A DNA stretch of 64,000 nt, taken from the NCBI RefSeq assembly GCF_026393345.1, contig NZ_JAPLAI010000042.1, positions 8,434 through 72,433 on the forward strand, read 5' to 3'. The translations under genes and the position numbers were made by a program. The notes under the pieces are model-generated. The model was given only the letters and a program-made list of their open reading frames with translations. It was not told the DNA's origin and did not search any database. Shown here one piece after another: positions 16,540 to 24,842 of the stretch (position 1 is its first letter; each line of letters starts with the position of its first letter). This DNA comes from Microbacterium sp. (GTDB taxonomy: Bacteria; Actinomycetota; Actinomycetes; Actinomycetales; Microbacteriaceae).

Positions 16540-17429
16540 TTCGTGTATGCCCCGTTCACGATGTCCTCCACGAGCGTGGGACCGGTCGGGGACCATCCGT
16601 ACGCGGCTCGTGTCGCGGCACTCGACGCGGTCATGTCGGCGGCGAAGAAGCGGCCGATGAACCCGAAGTGCTCGACGGCATCGTCGGGATCGATGGATGT
16701 GGTCTTCACCCCGAGCGCATCGGCGATCGCCTCCGCGATCACCTTCGTCGGGATTCCCTCTTCGGCGACCGCGTGAAGGCGGGCGCCGGCCGGAGCCTGT
16801 TCGAGGGCGAGTCGGGCGAGGCGGGCGGCGTCCGTGCGATGGACCGCTGCCCACGCGTTCCTCCCGTCACCGACGTAGCCGGAGACACCGGTGCGTTGGG
16901 CGGCGGCGACGATCTGGGAGATGAACCCGTGATCGCCCACGCCATGCACGGTGGGAGCGAACCGGAGCGCGATGCTTCGGACGCCCTGGTCGACGTAATC
17001 GAGGGCGAGGTTTTCGCTGCCCCCGCGGAGTGAGTCGGGTCCGATCGCCGGACTCGCATCGGTCTCGAGGGCCGGTCGACCGGTCTCGGGACGAAGCAGG
17101 CCCGACGCAAGGGCGAACGGCTTACCGCTGCCGACGAGCGCGTCCGCGAGCGCCTGGACCGCCGCGCGCTCGGCGCGGTTGGATTCGGCGGGGTTCGCCC
17201 AGTCGTGCTTGTTCGCCAGGTGGAGGACCGCATCCGCTCCTCGTGCGCCTCGCTGCAACGAGTCGAGGTCGTCGAGGTCCCCGCTGAGCGCCTCCGCGCC
17301 CTTCTCCCGAAGGGCAGCTGCGGCGGCCTCGTTTCGAGCGAGGCCGAGCACCGTGTGCCCTGTGGCAAGGAGCTCATCCACAGCGGACGCCCCGATCCAG
17401 CCCGTCGCTCCGGTCACGAATACGCGCAT
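16536..17429 (-). CDS. NAD(P)-dependent epimerase/dehydratase-like extended SDR
   Basis: This 297-residue extended/atypical SDR has the Rossmann motif TGATGWIG at residues 5-12 and an acidic GDLDD segment after the second strand. The C-terminal substrate domain has YVGDGRNAWAAVHRTDAARL, common in this actinobacterial subgroup. The classical YxxxK pair is not obvious, as in other NmrA-like or atypical members, so the reaction cannot be stated. It is divergent from a TetR gene, and two identical 17-bp operators lie between them. Confidence 0.85.
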   Translation of the reverse strand: MRVFVTGATGWIGASAVDELLATGHTVLGLARNEAAAAALREKGAEALSGDLDDLDSLQRGARGADAVLHLANKHDWANPAESNRAERAAVQALADALVGSGKPFALASGLLRPETGRPALETDASPAIGPDSLRGGSENLALDYVDQGVRSIALRFAPTVHGVGDHGFISQIVAAAQRTGVSGYVGDGRNAWAAVHRTDAARLARLALEQAPAGARLHAVAEEGIPTKVIAEAIADALGVKTTSIDPDDAVEHFGFIGRFFAADMTASSAATRAAYGWSPTGPTLVEDIVNGAYTK

Positions 17430-17444
17430 GGTCGTACACCTTTC

Positions 17445-17461
17445 ATGTCATTGTCTGACAT
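17445..17461. promoter_or_regulatory. Putative TetR operator 1
   Basis: ATGTCA-N5-TGACAT, a perfect 6-bp inverted repeat 15 bases upstream of the epimerase-like gene. The same half-sites recur at 17476-17492, with centres 31 bp apart (about three helical turns). Confidence 0.75.
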
Positions 17462-17475
17462 CACTGTAGCACGCA

Positions 17476-17492
17476 ATGTCAGACCATGACAT
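17476..17492. promoter_or_regulatory. Putative TetR operator 2
   Basis: ATGTCA-N5-TGACAT again, with the same arms and spacer length as operator 1. It covers the farthest upstream ATG of the TetR frame, which argues that the real start is the later ATG at 17509. Confidence 0.75.
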
Positions 17493-17508
17493 GAGTATGA
17501 TGGGCGGC

Positions 17509-18087
17509 ATGGCGCGATGGGCTGCAGGTTCCGAGGGGAAGCTCAAACAAGCCGCCATGGACCTCTTTCTCCAGCGCGGTTTCGACGACGTCACGGTCGG
17601 CGAGATCGCCCAGGCGGTGGGGGTGACCGAGCGCACGTTCTTCCGCTATTTCGCAGACAAGCGCGAAGTCCTGTTCGTCGATCAAGCCGCCTACCATGCT
17701 CACTTCCTCGATGCGCTGGCATCGTCGGATGAGGCGACGCCGATGGCTCTTGTCGAAGATGCTCTCCGCGGGGGTGCGGAGTTCTTTCCCGAGGAGCGCC
17801 GCCCGCTGTCGCGAACCCGGCAGAAGATCATCGACTCCAGTGCCGCACTCTCGGAACGTGAATCGCTCAAGCGCGCGTCGCTCACCGAGGCTCTGACGGC
17901 TGCGCTCGCCGCACGAGGCATCGCACCGCTTAGGGCCGCCCTCGCGGCGCACAGCGGATCCGCCGTCTTCCACATCGCCTTCGCCGCCTGGATCGCCGAA
18001 GGCGAGACGCGCACCTTTCTCGAGCTGCTCGATAGCGCCCTCCGTGAGCTGAAGACGCTTATCTCTTCAGACACGACGCGCGACTGA
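17509..18087 (+). CDS. TetR/AcrR family transcriptional regulator
   Basis: This 192-residue repressor has an N-terminal helix-turn-helix (KQAAMDLFLQRGFDDVTVGEIAQA, then VTERTFFRYFADK) and a variable C-terminal ligand domain. The ATG at 17509 is preferred over 17476 because the latter lies inside an operator palindrome. It is divergent from the epimerase-like SDR plus small membrane protein operon and most likely represses it and itself. The inducer is unknown. Confidence 0.9.
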   Translation: MARWAAGSEGKLKQAAMDLFLQRGFDDVTVGEIAQAVGVTERTFFRYFADKREVLFVDQAAYHAHFLDALASSDEATPMALVEDALRGGAEFFPEERRPLSRTRQKIIDSSAALSERESLKRASLTEALTAALAARGIAPLRAALAAHSGSAVFHIAFAAWIAEGETRTFLELLDSALRELKTLISSDTTRD

Positions 18088-18450
18088 CGGCGCGCGTCGG
18101 GCAGCGAAGTAGCCGGTGGTGGTCACGGGGCGAAGGAACTCACCGCGGCGGTACCGATCAAGCCGCCGATCTGGTGTGGGGTGTTGGCCATCCTGTCCGC
18201 ATCAACGAACCGCCGCGCTACGGGGGTGTCGGCGATCTCATCCGGGGTATCGATCGGCTGGCTCGCCACATCGACGGCGCCGAGCCTGAGCTTCTTGCCG
18301 CAGATCGGTTCGATGAGATCCATCAGCACGTTGGGAGTGGCGGCACTCCCAACGAGACGATGTCGATCGTGGACCGCTGCAGCAGCATCTTGGCGGGTTA
18401 CCGGTCAGTGTGCCGCGCGCGGGGAGAGACTGTTCCCGCTTTCGCGCGAG
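18088..18450. other. 363-bp gap with a decayed MetE-like fragment
   Basis: This gap lies between the TetR stop and the end of the minus-strand surface operon. The only recognisable content is a minus-strand fragment at 18123-18400 (separate entry). No clear terminator was seen for either side. Confidence 0.55.
18123..18400 (-). pseudogene. Fragment resembling the C-terminus of a cobalamin-independent methionine synthase-type protein
   Basis: The minus-strand frame reads TPNVLMDLIEPICGKKLRLG, AVDVASQPIDTPDEIA, then RFVDADRMANTPHQIGG. This follows the pattern of MetE/UroD-fold C-termini (DLIEPxxGKxLxLGxVDxxxPxIETPEEIA...DRMxxxPxCG). Slightly upstream, a different frame reads RSTIDIVSLG, so at least one frameshift is present. 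No start or N-terminal domain is found. The zinc-ligand cysteine expected after TPH is replaced. The identification is tentative. Confidence 0.4.
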
Positions 18451-20145
18451 TCAGCGTCGCTGGCCGCCGCCTTGGCCGGCGCCGCCCATCTGATTCGCGA
18501 GGGCCTCACCCGCCGTCGCGGTCGTCGCGCTGGCGCCGTCCACCGTCACGGTGTAGGTGGCGCCGGCGGTGATGCCCGAGGCGCTGGCGAAGACGGATGC
18601 GAAGTCCGACAGCGCCTCGAAGCTGGCCACGATCGTGCCGGAGGCATCCGCCACCGACACGGTCTGACCCGCGGATCCGGAGACGGCTACCGCGACCCAT
18701 GCCTGCCCTCCGCCGGGTGCGACGAGCACGCTGCCGCCGACCGAGACGATGCCGGCGTCGATCGTGACGGCGACATTCGCATCGATCGCGCCCTCGCCAC
18801 CGCCCGTCGGGCCTGCGACGGTGACGTCGCCGCCCGAGATCGTGATCGAGCCATTCGAGTCGATGCCGTCGCCGTCGCCCGCGACGCGGACCGTGCCGCC
18901 CGAGATGACGACCGTCTCGCCGGTGTCCTGTTCGCTGCCGCCCATGCCGCCACCACCTTGGTCGGGGGTCGTCGTGCCGCCAGCACCGTTGATGCCGTCG
19001 TCGCTCGCGTCGATGTCGGCCGTGCCGCCCGAGATCGCGATGTCGGTCGCTTCGAGGCCTTCGCTCGCCTCGATCGTGACGGTGCCGTCGCGCATCTCGA
19101 GCGTCTGCTCGGCGTGCACGCCGTCGTCGCTCGCGACCACCGAGATCGTCGCTCCGCCGATGCCGGCCGACCCGTCGGAATGCACGCCGTCGTCGTCGGC
19201 GTCGATCGTGATCTCACCGCCGTCGAGCGCGACAACCGCGCCGGCCGTGATGCCTTTGGCCGAGTCCGAGCCGCTCGCGGTGAGCGAGATCGTGCCACCC
19301 GTCACGATGACGTCGGTCGTCGCGGCCAGGCCGTCGTCGCCGCTGGTCGCGGTGAGATCGCCGCCCGAGATCCAGATGTAGCCGCGCGTCGCGTCTTCGT
19401 CCTGATCGCTCTTCAGCGCGTCGCCACCGGCGGTGACATCGAGCGTGCCGCCTTCGACGAGCAGCGCGTCCTTGCCCCGCAGTCCGTCGTCGGCGGCGTC
19501 GATCGTGATGTCGCCTGAGAGGATGACGAGGTCGTCGGTCGACGTGATGCCGTCGTTGCCGTTGCCCGACACCGAGAGCGAGCCCGTGCCAGTGATCGTG
19601 AGGTCGGCATCGCTGTAGATCGCCGCGTTCGCGTCTGCCTCGTCGGCGTAGGAGGAGGCATCCGAGACGGAGTTCTCGGACCCCTCGGCGAGAGAGATCG
19701 CGACGTCGTCGGCCGAAGCCACCGTGATAGCCGGCCCCGCAGTGTTCGTGATCGTCGCGCCATCGAGGATCAGCACGACCACCGCGTCGTCGGGGGCCGC
19801 GACGACGACCGAGCCGTCGAGCGAGCCCGACAGGCGATAGACCCCCGCGGCCGTGATGGTCACGGTCGAGCCGTCATGATCGACCCCGTCGACCGATGAG
19901 GAAGAGGAGAGATCGAGATCGACGGCATCCGTTTCCGACCACTCGTCATCCCGCGTGACGGTCGCATCCTCGTTCGAGGCGATCACGGCATCGGCGGCGA
20001 GGTCGGAGTCTACGACCGCTGTCGCCTCGACGGCCGACGAGTCGGAGGACGATGTCGCCGCGGGTGTCGCGGTCGCGCAGCCGGCGAGCACGACGGCGGT
20101 GAGGACGAAGGCGGATGCGGGCAGGATCAGGCGGCGGCGTCGCAT
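18451..20145 (-). CDS. Cthe_2159-like (DUF4353) carbohydrate-binding lipoprotein
   Basis: This 564-residue exported protein has a signal peptide with lipobox VLAGC (lipid-anchor Cys23), a short Ser/Ala-rich linker, and then a long run of right-handed beta-helix-like repeats of about 20-25 residues. Each contains patterns such as ISGGDLTATSGDDGL, DGGEITIDADDDGVHSDG or ISGGTADIDASDDGI. Cthe_2159-type proteins bind acidic polysaccharide and calcium, which the many Asp/Gly turns fit. A Gly/Met/Gln-rich tail ends the protein. The start overlaps the VTC-like gene by 19 bases. It is the last gene of a five-gene operon and probably displays or anchors a polymer outside the membrane. Confidence 0.85.
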   Translation of the reverse strand: MRRRRLILPASAFVLTAVVLAGCATATPAATSSSDSSAVEATAVVDSDLAADAVIASNEDATVTRDDEWSETDAVDLDLSSSSSVDGVDHDGSTVTITAAGVYRLSGSLDGSVVVAAPDDAVVVLILDGATITNTAGPAITVASADDVAISLAEGSENSVSDASSYADEADANAAIYSDADLTITGTGSLSVSGNGNDGITSTDDLVILSGDITIDAADDGLRGKDALLVEGGTLDVTAGGDALKSDQDEDATRGYIWISGGDLTATSGDDGLAATTDVIVTGGTISLTASGSDSAKGITAGAVVALDGGEITIDADDDGVHSDGSAGIGGATISVVASDDGVHAEQTLEMRDGTVTIEASEGLEATDIAISGGTADIDASDDGINGAGGTTTPDQGGGGMGGSEQDTGETVVISGGTVRVAGDGDGIDSNGSITISGGDVTVAGPTGGGEGAIDANVAVTIDAGIVSVGGSVLVAPGGGQAWVAVAVSGSAGQTVSVADASGTIVASFEALSDFASVFASASGITAGATYTVTVDGASATTATAGEALANQMGGAGQGGGQRR

Positions 20146-20924
20146 GACAGCTCCTCTGTTCGATGGTGGCTGATGGTCTCAGAGAACGGTCCGCGCAGCA
20201 GGCGCGCCCAGCGGTTGCGGGGGAGGTCGGGATGCAGCGCGGCGAGCCCGGTCGCGTACTTGCTGACCGTCGCGGGCCGGCACCCCGAACGCCACAGCAG
20301 GCGATCGACGGCCGACGCTGTGCCGCCGGACTTCGTCTCGACGATCGCGAGCTGCGGCAGGGTAAATCCCGTGCCGTCCGGCTCGATCCACGCGAGATCG
20401 GTGTCGACCGTCGCGCGGCCTCCCGCCGAGAGCAGGGTCGCGCGACGATAACGGGTCACAAGCGTCGCATCGAGGTCGTCGGCGCGCGCCGGATCGACGC
20501 CGATCGCGTCGAACGCCCCGGCCGCGTCGTCCCGCGCCTCGATCGTGAGCATCGCCCGGTGCTCGGCGGCGTACTCCGAGCGCTCCTTGACGGTCGTGCC
20601 GCGCGCCCCGCGGGTCTTGATCTCGAGGTACGAGGTGCCGACGTCGAGGTAGGTCCGGGTGCGCAGCTTGAACCGGCGCCGACGCGGCTGCGCCGCCATG
20701 CGGAAGCTCATGAGGTCGGGGGTGTCGAAGTAGACGGATTCGTACGCGAAGTCGCGCGCGCCGTCGATCTCCAGCACGCGGGTCGCGGCATCCAACTCCT
20801 CTAGCAGCCTGCCCAGGTCAGCGCGCGGGACGACGTATTTGCGGTCGACGCGTGTGAGAAGGGACGCCTCGGCGACGAGCTCATCGAGACCCACCGGCGC
20901 GAAGCGCAGGAGCGCGGCGGTCAT
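20127..20924 (-). CDS. VTC-domain polyphosphate polymerase-like protein
   Basis: This 265-residue triphosphate-tunnel protein resembles the VTC domain, which in yeast Vtc4 makes polyphosphate from ATP. Tunnel residues are visible: R25 and R28-K29 (TRVDRKYVV), FKLRTRTY (85-92), EIKTRGARGTTVKER (101-115) and VETKSGG with E195 and K197. It overlaps the DUF4956 membrane gene by four bases (ATGA), a pairing found in many bacteria. Whether it makes polyphosphate or transfers phosphate or nucleotide units to another polymer cannot be told from sequence. Confidence 0.88.
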   Translation of the reverse strand: MTAALLRFAPVGLDELVAEASLLTRVDRKYVVPRADLGRLLEELDAATRVLEIDGARDFAYESVYFDTPDLMSFRMAAQPRRRRFKLRTRTYLDVGTSYLEIKTRGARGTTVKERSEYAAEHRAMLTIEARDDAAGAFDAIGVDPARADDLDATLVTRYRRATLLSAGGRATVDTDLAWIEPDGTGFTLPQLAIVETKSGGTASAVDRLLWRSGCRPATVSKYATGLAALHPDLPRNRWARLLRGPFSETISHHRTEELSCDAAA

Positions 20925-21502
20925 CGCCGTGCCCCCGCCGTGGCTACCGCGTGGGCGGCCACGCGGTAGCGGACGTCGACGAGCGTCGTGTCGTTGACGA
21001 GATCGAGTTCCTGCACCGTGAGCGACGTCACCGTGCCGCCAAGGCGGTCGGCAAGCGATGCGCGCAGCTCGGCCTCGTCGGCGATCGCGCGGTCTAGACG
21101 CACGATCTGATGCCGGCCCCGGGCGAGGAGCGCGGGGTGATCGGCACCCCAGAGCACGACGAGGATGAGCGCGACGAGCCCGATGACGGGCCACGGGTCG
21201 AGCTGGGGAAGGCCCGACATGAGCCCGATCGCGAGAGCCGCGAAGTAGTAGGCGACCTCGCGCTGCGAGATCTCGGACGAGCGCAGGCGAATGATCGACA
21301 GCACGCCGAAAAGCCCCAGCCCCAACCCGAGCGCGACCTCGGCAGTGCCGAGCACCGACGCGACCGCCAGGACGCCGACGTTGACGCCCAGGAACGCCAC
21401 CACGAGATCGCGGCGATGATGCCGACGGTAGTACAGGCCGAAGCTCAGGATCAGAGCGGCGGCGAGGTCGACTCCGATGAGGAGGAGGGATGTCAGAGTC
21501 AA
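20921..21502 (-). CDS. DUF4956 membrane protein
   Basis: This 193-residue protein has four predicted membrane segments in its first 125 residues (for example LLLIGVDLAAALILSFGLYY and VIGLVALILVVLWG). A soluble C-terminal domain of about 65 residues follows. The conserved LFGVLSIIRLRSSEISQREVAYYF loop is typical of DUF4956. It starts with TTG inside a four-base overlap with the GT2-GtrA gene and overlaps the VTC-like gene downstream. It is probably the membrane partner that carries the VTC product or couples it to the envelope; this is inferred from the recurrent gene pair. Confidence 0.88.
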   Translation of the reverse strand: MTLTSLLLIGVDLAAALILSFGLYYRRHHRRDLVVAFLGVNVGVLAVASVLGTAEVALGLGLGLFGVLSIIRLRSSEISQREVAYYFAALAIGLMSGLPQLDPWPVIGLVALILVVLWGADHPALLARGRHQIVRLDRAIADEAELRASLADRLGGTVTSLTVQELDLVNDTTLVDVRYRVAAHAVATAGARR

Positions 21503-22620
21503 TGGTTTCTCCCGGTCGTGAAGGCTTCTGAGTCCATGGCACCCGTTTTCGCTATGCGTCTGCTATGCCCCGTGCCTGCGGGGCCTGCGGATGTGCGCGG
21601 TCCGAAGACGAACGTCTTCTGCACGCCGTAGCTCGTGACGAACAGCACGATCTCGGTCGTGATCTTGGCGAGGACGAGTGGCAGACCGAAGCGCGTAAGC
21701 GCGTCGATCCAGACGATGTTCGAGGCGAGCAACGCCACCGCGAGAAGCGCATACCGCGACGCCGCTGTGAGTCGTCCGCGCGTGTGACGGGGGAACACGA
21801 AGCGCCTGTTCGTCGCGAAGTTGACGCTTGCGCTGAGCAGGCGTGCCGCGATGATCGAAGGCACGAGCCAGCCTGTCAGCGTTGTGAACAGCAGCAGCGC
21901 GAGGGTGTCGACCGTGAATGCGACGAGCGACGACCCCGCGAAGAGCACGAGCGGCAGAGCGACCCGCAGCGAGTCCGTGACGGGTCGGAAGTGGCTCGAC
22001 GCGTTGTCGTCGAGATAGACCGTGTCGATCTGCAGCTCACGCGTCTCGACCCCGTCGCGGTGGCTGCGCAGCAGCACGTTCTGCTCGTACTCGAAGCGCT
22101 CGCCGGGCTGGTCGCGCATCCACGGGATGACATCTGCCGGGATACCGCGAAGCCCGGTCTGGGTGTCGCTCAGACGCCATCCGGCCGCGGCGCGGAAGAG
22201 TCTCCGTGAGATTCCGTTGCCGATGCGACTGCGCAGGGGCACCCTGCCCGAGAACCCGCGGCAGCCCAGCACCAGGGCCGCCCGACCGGACACGGCATCC
22301 TCCCGGAGCGCGTCCGCGACCCGCACGATGTCGCGCACGGTGTGCTGACCGTCGGCATCGGCCGTCACGACATCTTCGGCTGGGTGCGCCTCGAGCACGT
22401 GGTCGAGCCCGGACTTGATCGCGGCCCCTTTCCCGCGATTGGCGGGATGGCGCAGCACGGTCGCACCGCGACGCTCGGCGTCGGCGAACGCGGCGTCGAA
22501 CGACGGGCCGCTGCCGTCGTCGACGACGACGACCTCGGTGTCGGCATCCGCGTCCCGCACCGCAGTCACGAGCGACGGCAGAGCGGCACCGGGCTCATAG
22601 GCGGGCACCAGGACGATCAC
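21499..22620 (-). CDS. GT2 glycosyltransferase fused to a GtrA flippase-like domain
   Basis: This 373-residue fusion has an N-terminal family 2 glycosyltransferase (residues 1-215). DDG lies at 34-36 and the metal-binding DADGQH at 88-93. The RFEYEQNVLL segment is like polyprenyl-phosphate sugar transferases. It is followed by a four-helix GtrA domain (about 225-345, ending VTSYGVQKTFVF). Such proteins load a sugar onto undecaprenyl phosphate and help flip it. The GTG start lies 4 bases after the phosphodiester glycosidase stop. It likely supplies an outward-facing sugar donor for the polymer handled by this operon. Confidence 0.9.
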   Translation of the reverse strand: MIVLVPAYEPGAALPSLVTAVRDADADTEVVVVDDGSGPSFDAAFADAERRGATVLRHPANRGKGAAIKSGLDHVLEAHPAEDVVTADADGQHTVRDIVRVADALREDAVSGRAALVLGCRGFSGRVPLRSRIGNGISRRLFRAAAGWRLSDTQTGLRGIPADVIPWMRDQPGERFEYEQNVLLRSHRDGVETRELQIDTVYLDDNASSHFRPVTDSLRVALPLVLFAGSSLVAFTVDTLALLLFTTLTGWLVPSIIAARLLSASVNFATNRRFVFPRHTRGRLTAASRYALLAVALLASNIVWIDALTRFGLPLVLAKITTEIVLFVTSYGVQKTFVFGPRTSAGPAGTGHSRRIAKTGAMDSEAFTTGRNH

Positions 22621-22624
22621 GGCG

Positions 22625-23563
22625 TCACCACGCCACGTACAGGATGTCGCTCGTGCCGCGCTCGCCGCCGTTCGACGGCTGGTTCACCACCTCACCGTCG
22701 AAGTACATCGTCGACGACCCGCCGCCGTCGAGGTTGTACGCGGTCGTCGCGCCGAGCTCGATGAGCATGTCGGCGGCCTCGGTGAGCGTCATTCCGCGGC
22801 TGTACCCGTCATCGCGTCCGTCGATGACGACGAACACGAGGTGATTCTCGTCGATGACGCCAACGATCGTGCGGGGCTGCTCGCCCTGGATCGAGTGGTT
22901 GCCGAAGTTCGTGTCGACCTCTTGCGTCTCGATGCCGTCGACCACTTCGCCGTCTTCGACGATAGCGGGGCCGAAGCTGAGCGTGTTCCACGCCCCCGCG
23001 GCGAGCAGTTCGTCCGCGCTCGTGGTCGTCTCGTCGTAGACCTCGACCGTGCCGTCGGCATAGAAGACGAGACCCTCGCGTGCCCCCTCGTCGCGGTAAA
23101 CGACGCCGTTGCGGATCACGATGCCATCGTCGCGGAACCCGTAGTAGTCGCCGTTGATCGCGAAGACGGCGTCGTTGTCTTCGGCGATCGTCGAGGTGCT
23201 CTCGATGATGTTCGCGCCGAACTCGTCGTTGGCGAATGCCGAGCGCAGGTCTGTCGCCTCTCCCAGAACGACGTCGGCGACATACGCCGTGACGGTGTCG
23301 CTGCCCGACCCCGTCACGGTGGTCGTCACCGTGACGGTCGTCGTCCCGTTGGTATAGGTCGAGCCTTCGACGCTGCCTTCGACGGTGTCGGCGGGGGCGG
23401 TGTAGGTGGAGTTCTCCGCCTCGTAGGAAGAGACGTCGGCGACCTCGACGTGCGGGATGAGGAAGCGGTCCGCGGCCCAGACCGCGCCGCCGCCCGCGGC
23501 GAGCACGACGGCGAGGCCCACCGAGATGAGCGTCGTGCGAAGGGGGTGTCGTTTCCGGTCCAT
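22625..23563 (-). CDS. Phosphodiester glycosidase (NAGPA domain) membrane-anchored protein
   Basis: This 312-residue protein has a short basic N-terminus and one membrane segment at about 10-30, with the rest outside. The NAGPA domain covers about 100-312 and has the diagnostic FAINGDYYG motif and the C-terminal NLDGGGSSTMYFDG (from about residue 277). The family hydrolyses sugar-1-phosphodiester bonds, as in the enzyme that uncovers mannose-6-phosphate, and bacterial members sit in exopolysaccharide loci. It is the first gene of the operon and would trim or remodel a phosphodiester-linked glycan. Confidence 0.9.
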   Translation of the reverse strand: MDRKRHPLRTTLISVGLAVVLAAGGGAVWAADRFLIPHVEVADVSSYEAENSTYTAPADTVEGSVEGSTYTNGTTTVTVTTTVTGSGSDTVTAYVADVVLGEATDLRSAFANDEFGANIIESTSTIAEDNDAVFAINGDYYGFRDDGIVIRNGVVYRDEGAREGLVFYADGTVEVYDETTTSADELLAAGAWNTLSFGPAIVEDGEVVDGIETQEVDTNFGNHSIQGEQPRTIVGVIDENHLVFVVIDGRDDGYSRGMTLTEAADMLIELGATTAYNLDGGGSSTMYFDGEVVNQPSNGGERGTSDILYVAW

Positions 23564-23741
23564 GACTCATGGATACGGTGGTCGCCTATCCGGCTCGTCG
23601 CGACGCGCTATGCGCTCGCTGTGGACGAGCCGCGGATGTTCTGGCTCCCGACGACCAGCACCGTGCCTGTGGCCGCCTCGCGCAGGAGCTACTGGCGTAG
23701 CCCTCAGCGCGCGCCCCCGGAGCGAAGGGCACAGCATCCGC

Positions 23742-24599
23742 TCAGTAGCGGTAGAAGCCCTCGCCCGTCGCCGTGCCGAGCTTGCCCTTGTCGATGTACT
23801 CCTCCTTGAGGAGCTTTGCGAAGCGCTGGGCGAGGGGGCTCGGGTTGGCCGAGGAGATGTTGTAGGCGGTCGTCAGACCAACGATGTCATAGACCTGGAA
23901 TGGTCCGAGCGGGGCTCCGGTGCCGATTCGCCACGTCTTGTCGACGGTCTCCGGGTCGGCGTAGCCGCCCACCACCAGCTCGGCGGCGGCATCGAGCAGC
24001 GGCACGAGAAGCGAGTTCAGCACATATCCCGCTTTCTCCTTCTTCAACTCGATCGGCACCATCCCGCTCGCGACGGCGTAATCGACGACGGCCTGGTAGA
24101 CCGCGGGATCGGTGTCGGTGGTGCCCATGACCTCCGCAGTGTTCTGGCGCCACACGTGGTTCGCGTAGTGCAGGGCCAGAAAGCGGTCCGGACGGCCGGT
24201 GAAGTCCTTGAGGTCGCTGGGCAGGAGCGTCGAGGAGTTGGTCGCGAAGATCGTCTTCGCCGGCGCGACCGCTGCGAGCTTCGTGTAGATCTCGCGCTTG
24301 AGCTCGAGGTTCTCGGGCACTGCCTCGATCACGAGGTCGGCGTCGGCGGTGGCTTCGGCCAGGTCCGTCGAGTAGGTGATGTTCTGCAGCGCGCGCTGAG
24401 CTCCGCCGTCAGCCGCACCGCCGACATTGTCGGCGACGTAGATGTCGGCCAGCTGTGCGAAGCGTGCCTTGGCCTTCGAGATGACCTCGTCGTTGATGTC
24501 GTACGCGGTCACGGAGAAGCCGTGGAAGGCGCCCTGGAATGCGATCTGCGATCCCAGCACGCCCGTGCCGAGCACGGTGATGTTCTTCAGTTCAGTCAT
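23742..24599 (-). CDS. 3-hydroxyacyl-CoA dehydrogenase
   Basis: This 285-residue NAD-dependent dehydrogenase of fatty-acid-type beta-oxidation or hydroxybutyryl-CoA metabolism has the Rossmann motif GTGVLGSQ at 11-18. The NSSTLLPSDL segment follows, along with the catalytic His/Glu region HYANHVWRQNTAEVMG. The C-terminal helical domain has SGMVPIELKKEKAGYVLNSLL. It stands alone with no thiolase or acyl-CoA dehydrogenase nearby. A TetR gene with a clear operator is divergent from it and probably controls it. The gap 23564-23741 holds nothing recognisable. Confidence 0.9.
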   Translation of the reverse strand: MTELKNITVLGTGVLGSQIAFQGAFHGFSVTAYDINDEVISKAKARFAQLADIYVADNVGGAADGGAQRALQNITYSTDLAEATADADLVIEAVPENLELKREIYTKLAAVAPAKTIFATNSSTLLPSDLKDFTGRPDRFLALHYANHVWRQNTAEVMGTTDTDPAVYQAVVDYAVASGMVPIELKKEKAGYVLNSLLVPLLDAAAELVVGGYADPETVDKTWRIGTGAPLGPFQVYDIVGLTTAYNISSANPSPLAQRFAKLLKEEYIDKGKLGTATGEGFYRY

Positions 24600-24627
24600 T
24601 GGTGACTCTCTCGGTTGCCATTTTGGA

Positions 24628-24841
24628 TGCCGCTGGCTTCAGGAGCCAGAGTGGAAGAAAGCTTCGCCGGTCGGGGCCTCGAGTGCTCCCGCATCCGTGT
24701 GCGCGCCGCCGGTGCGGATGACTGGCGGGAGCCGACGCCCGAGGGTGTCGGCGCCGACGACCCCGATCGGCCGCTGGGCGGCTCTCTGGGGGAGTGGGTG
24801 ACCCATCTCAGCCTCGACCTCGATTCCGTTCTCAGCGGAAC
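24628..24841 (+). pseudogene. Unrecognised coding-like fragment
   Basis: From 24628 a plus-strand frame (VEESFAGRGLECSRIRV, GADDWREPTPEGVGADDPDR, GEWVTHLSLDLDSVLSG) shows the strong third-position GC bias of real genes. It loses that bias just where the TetR operator begins and has no clear stop of its own. It matches no family I recognise. It may be the tail or a piece of a lost gene. Confidence 0.3.
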
Positions 24842-24842
24842 T

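Noticed and set aside
17476-17508. Upstream ATG as start of the TetR gene at 17.5 kb
   Set aside because: It lies within the operator palindrome and would add 11 residues before the helix-turn-helix that look like noise. ATG 17509 fits better.
18181-19518. Plus-strand open frame across the repeat-rich lipoprotein gene
   Set aside because: It mirrors the Asp/Gly/Thr repeats of the real minus-strand gene, which has a lipobox, an operon context and family motifs.
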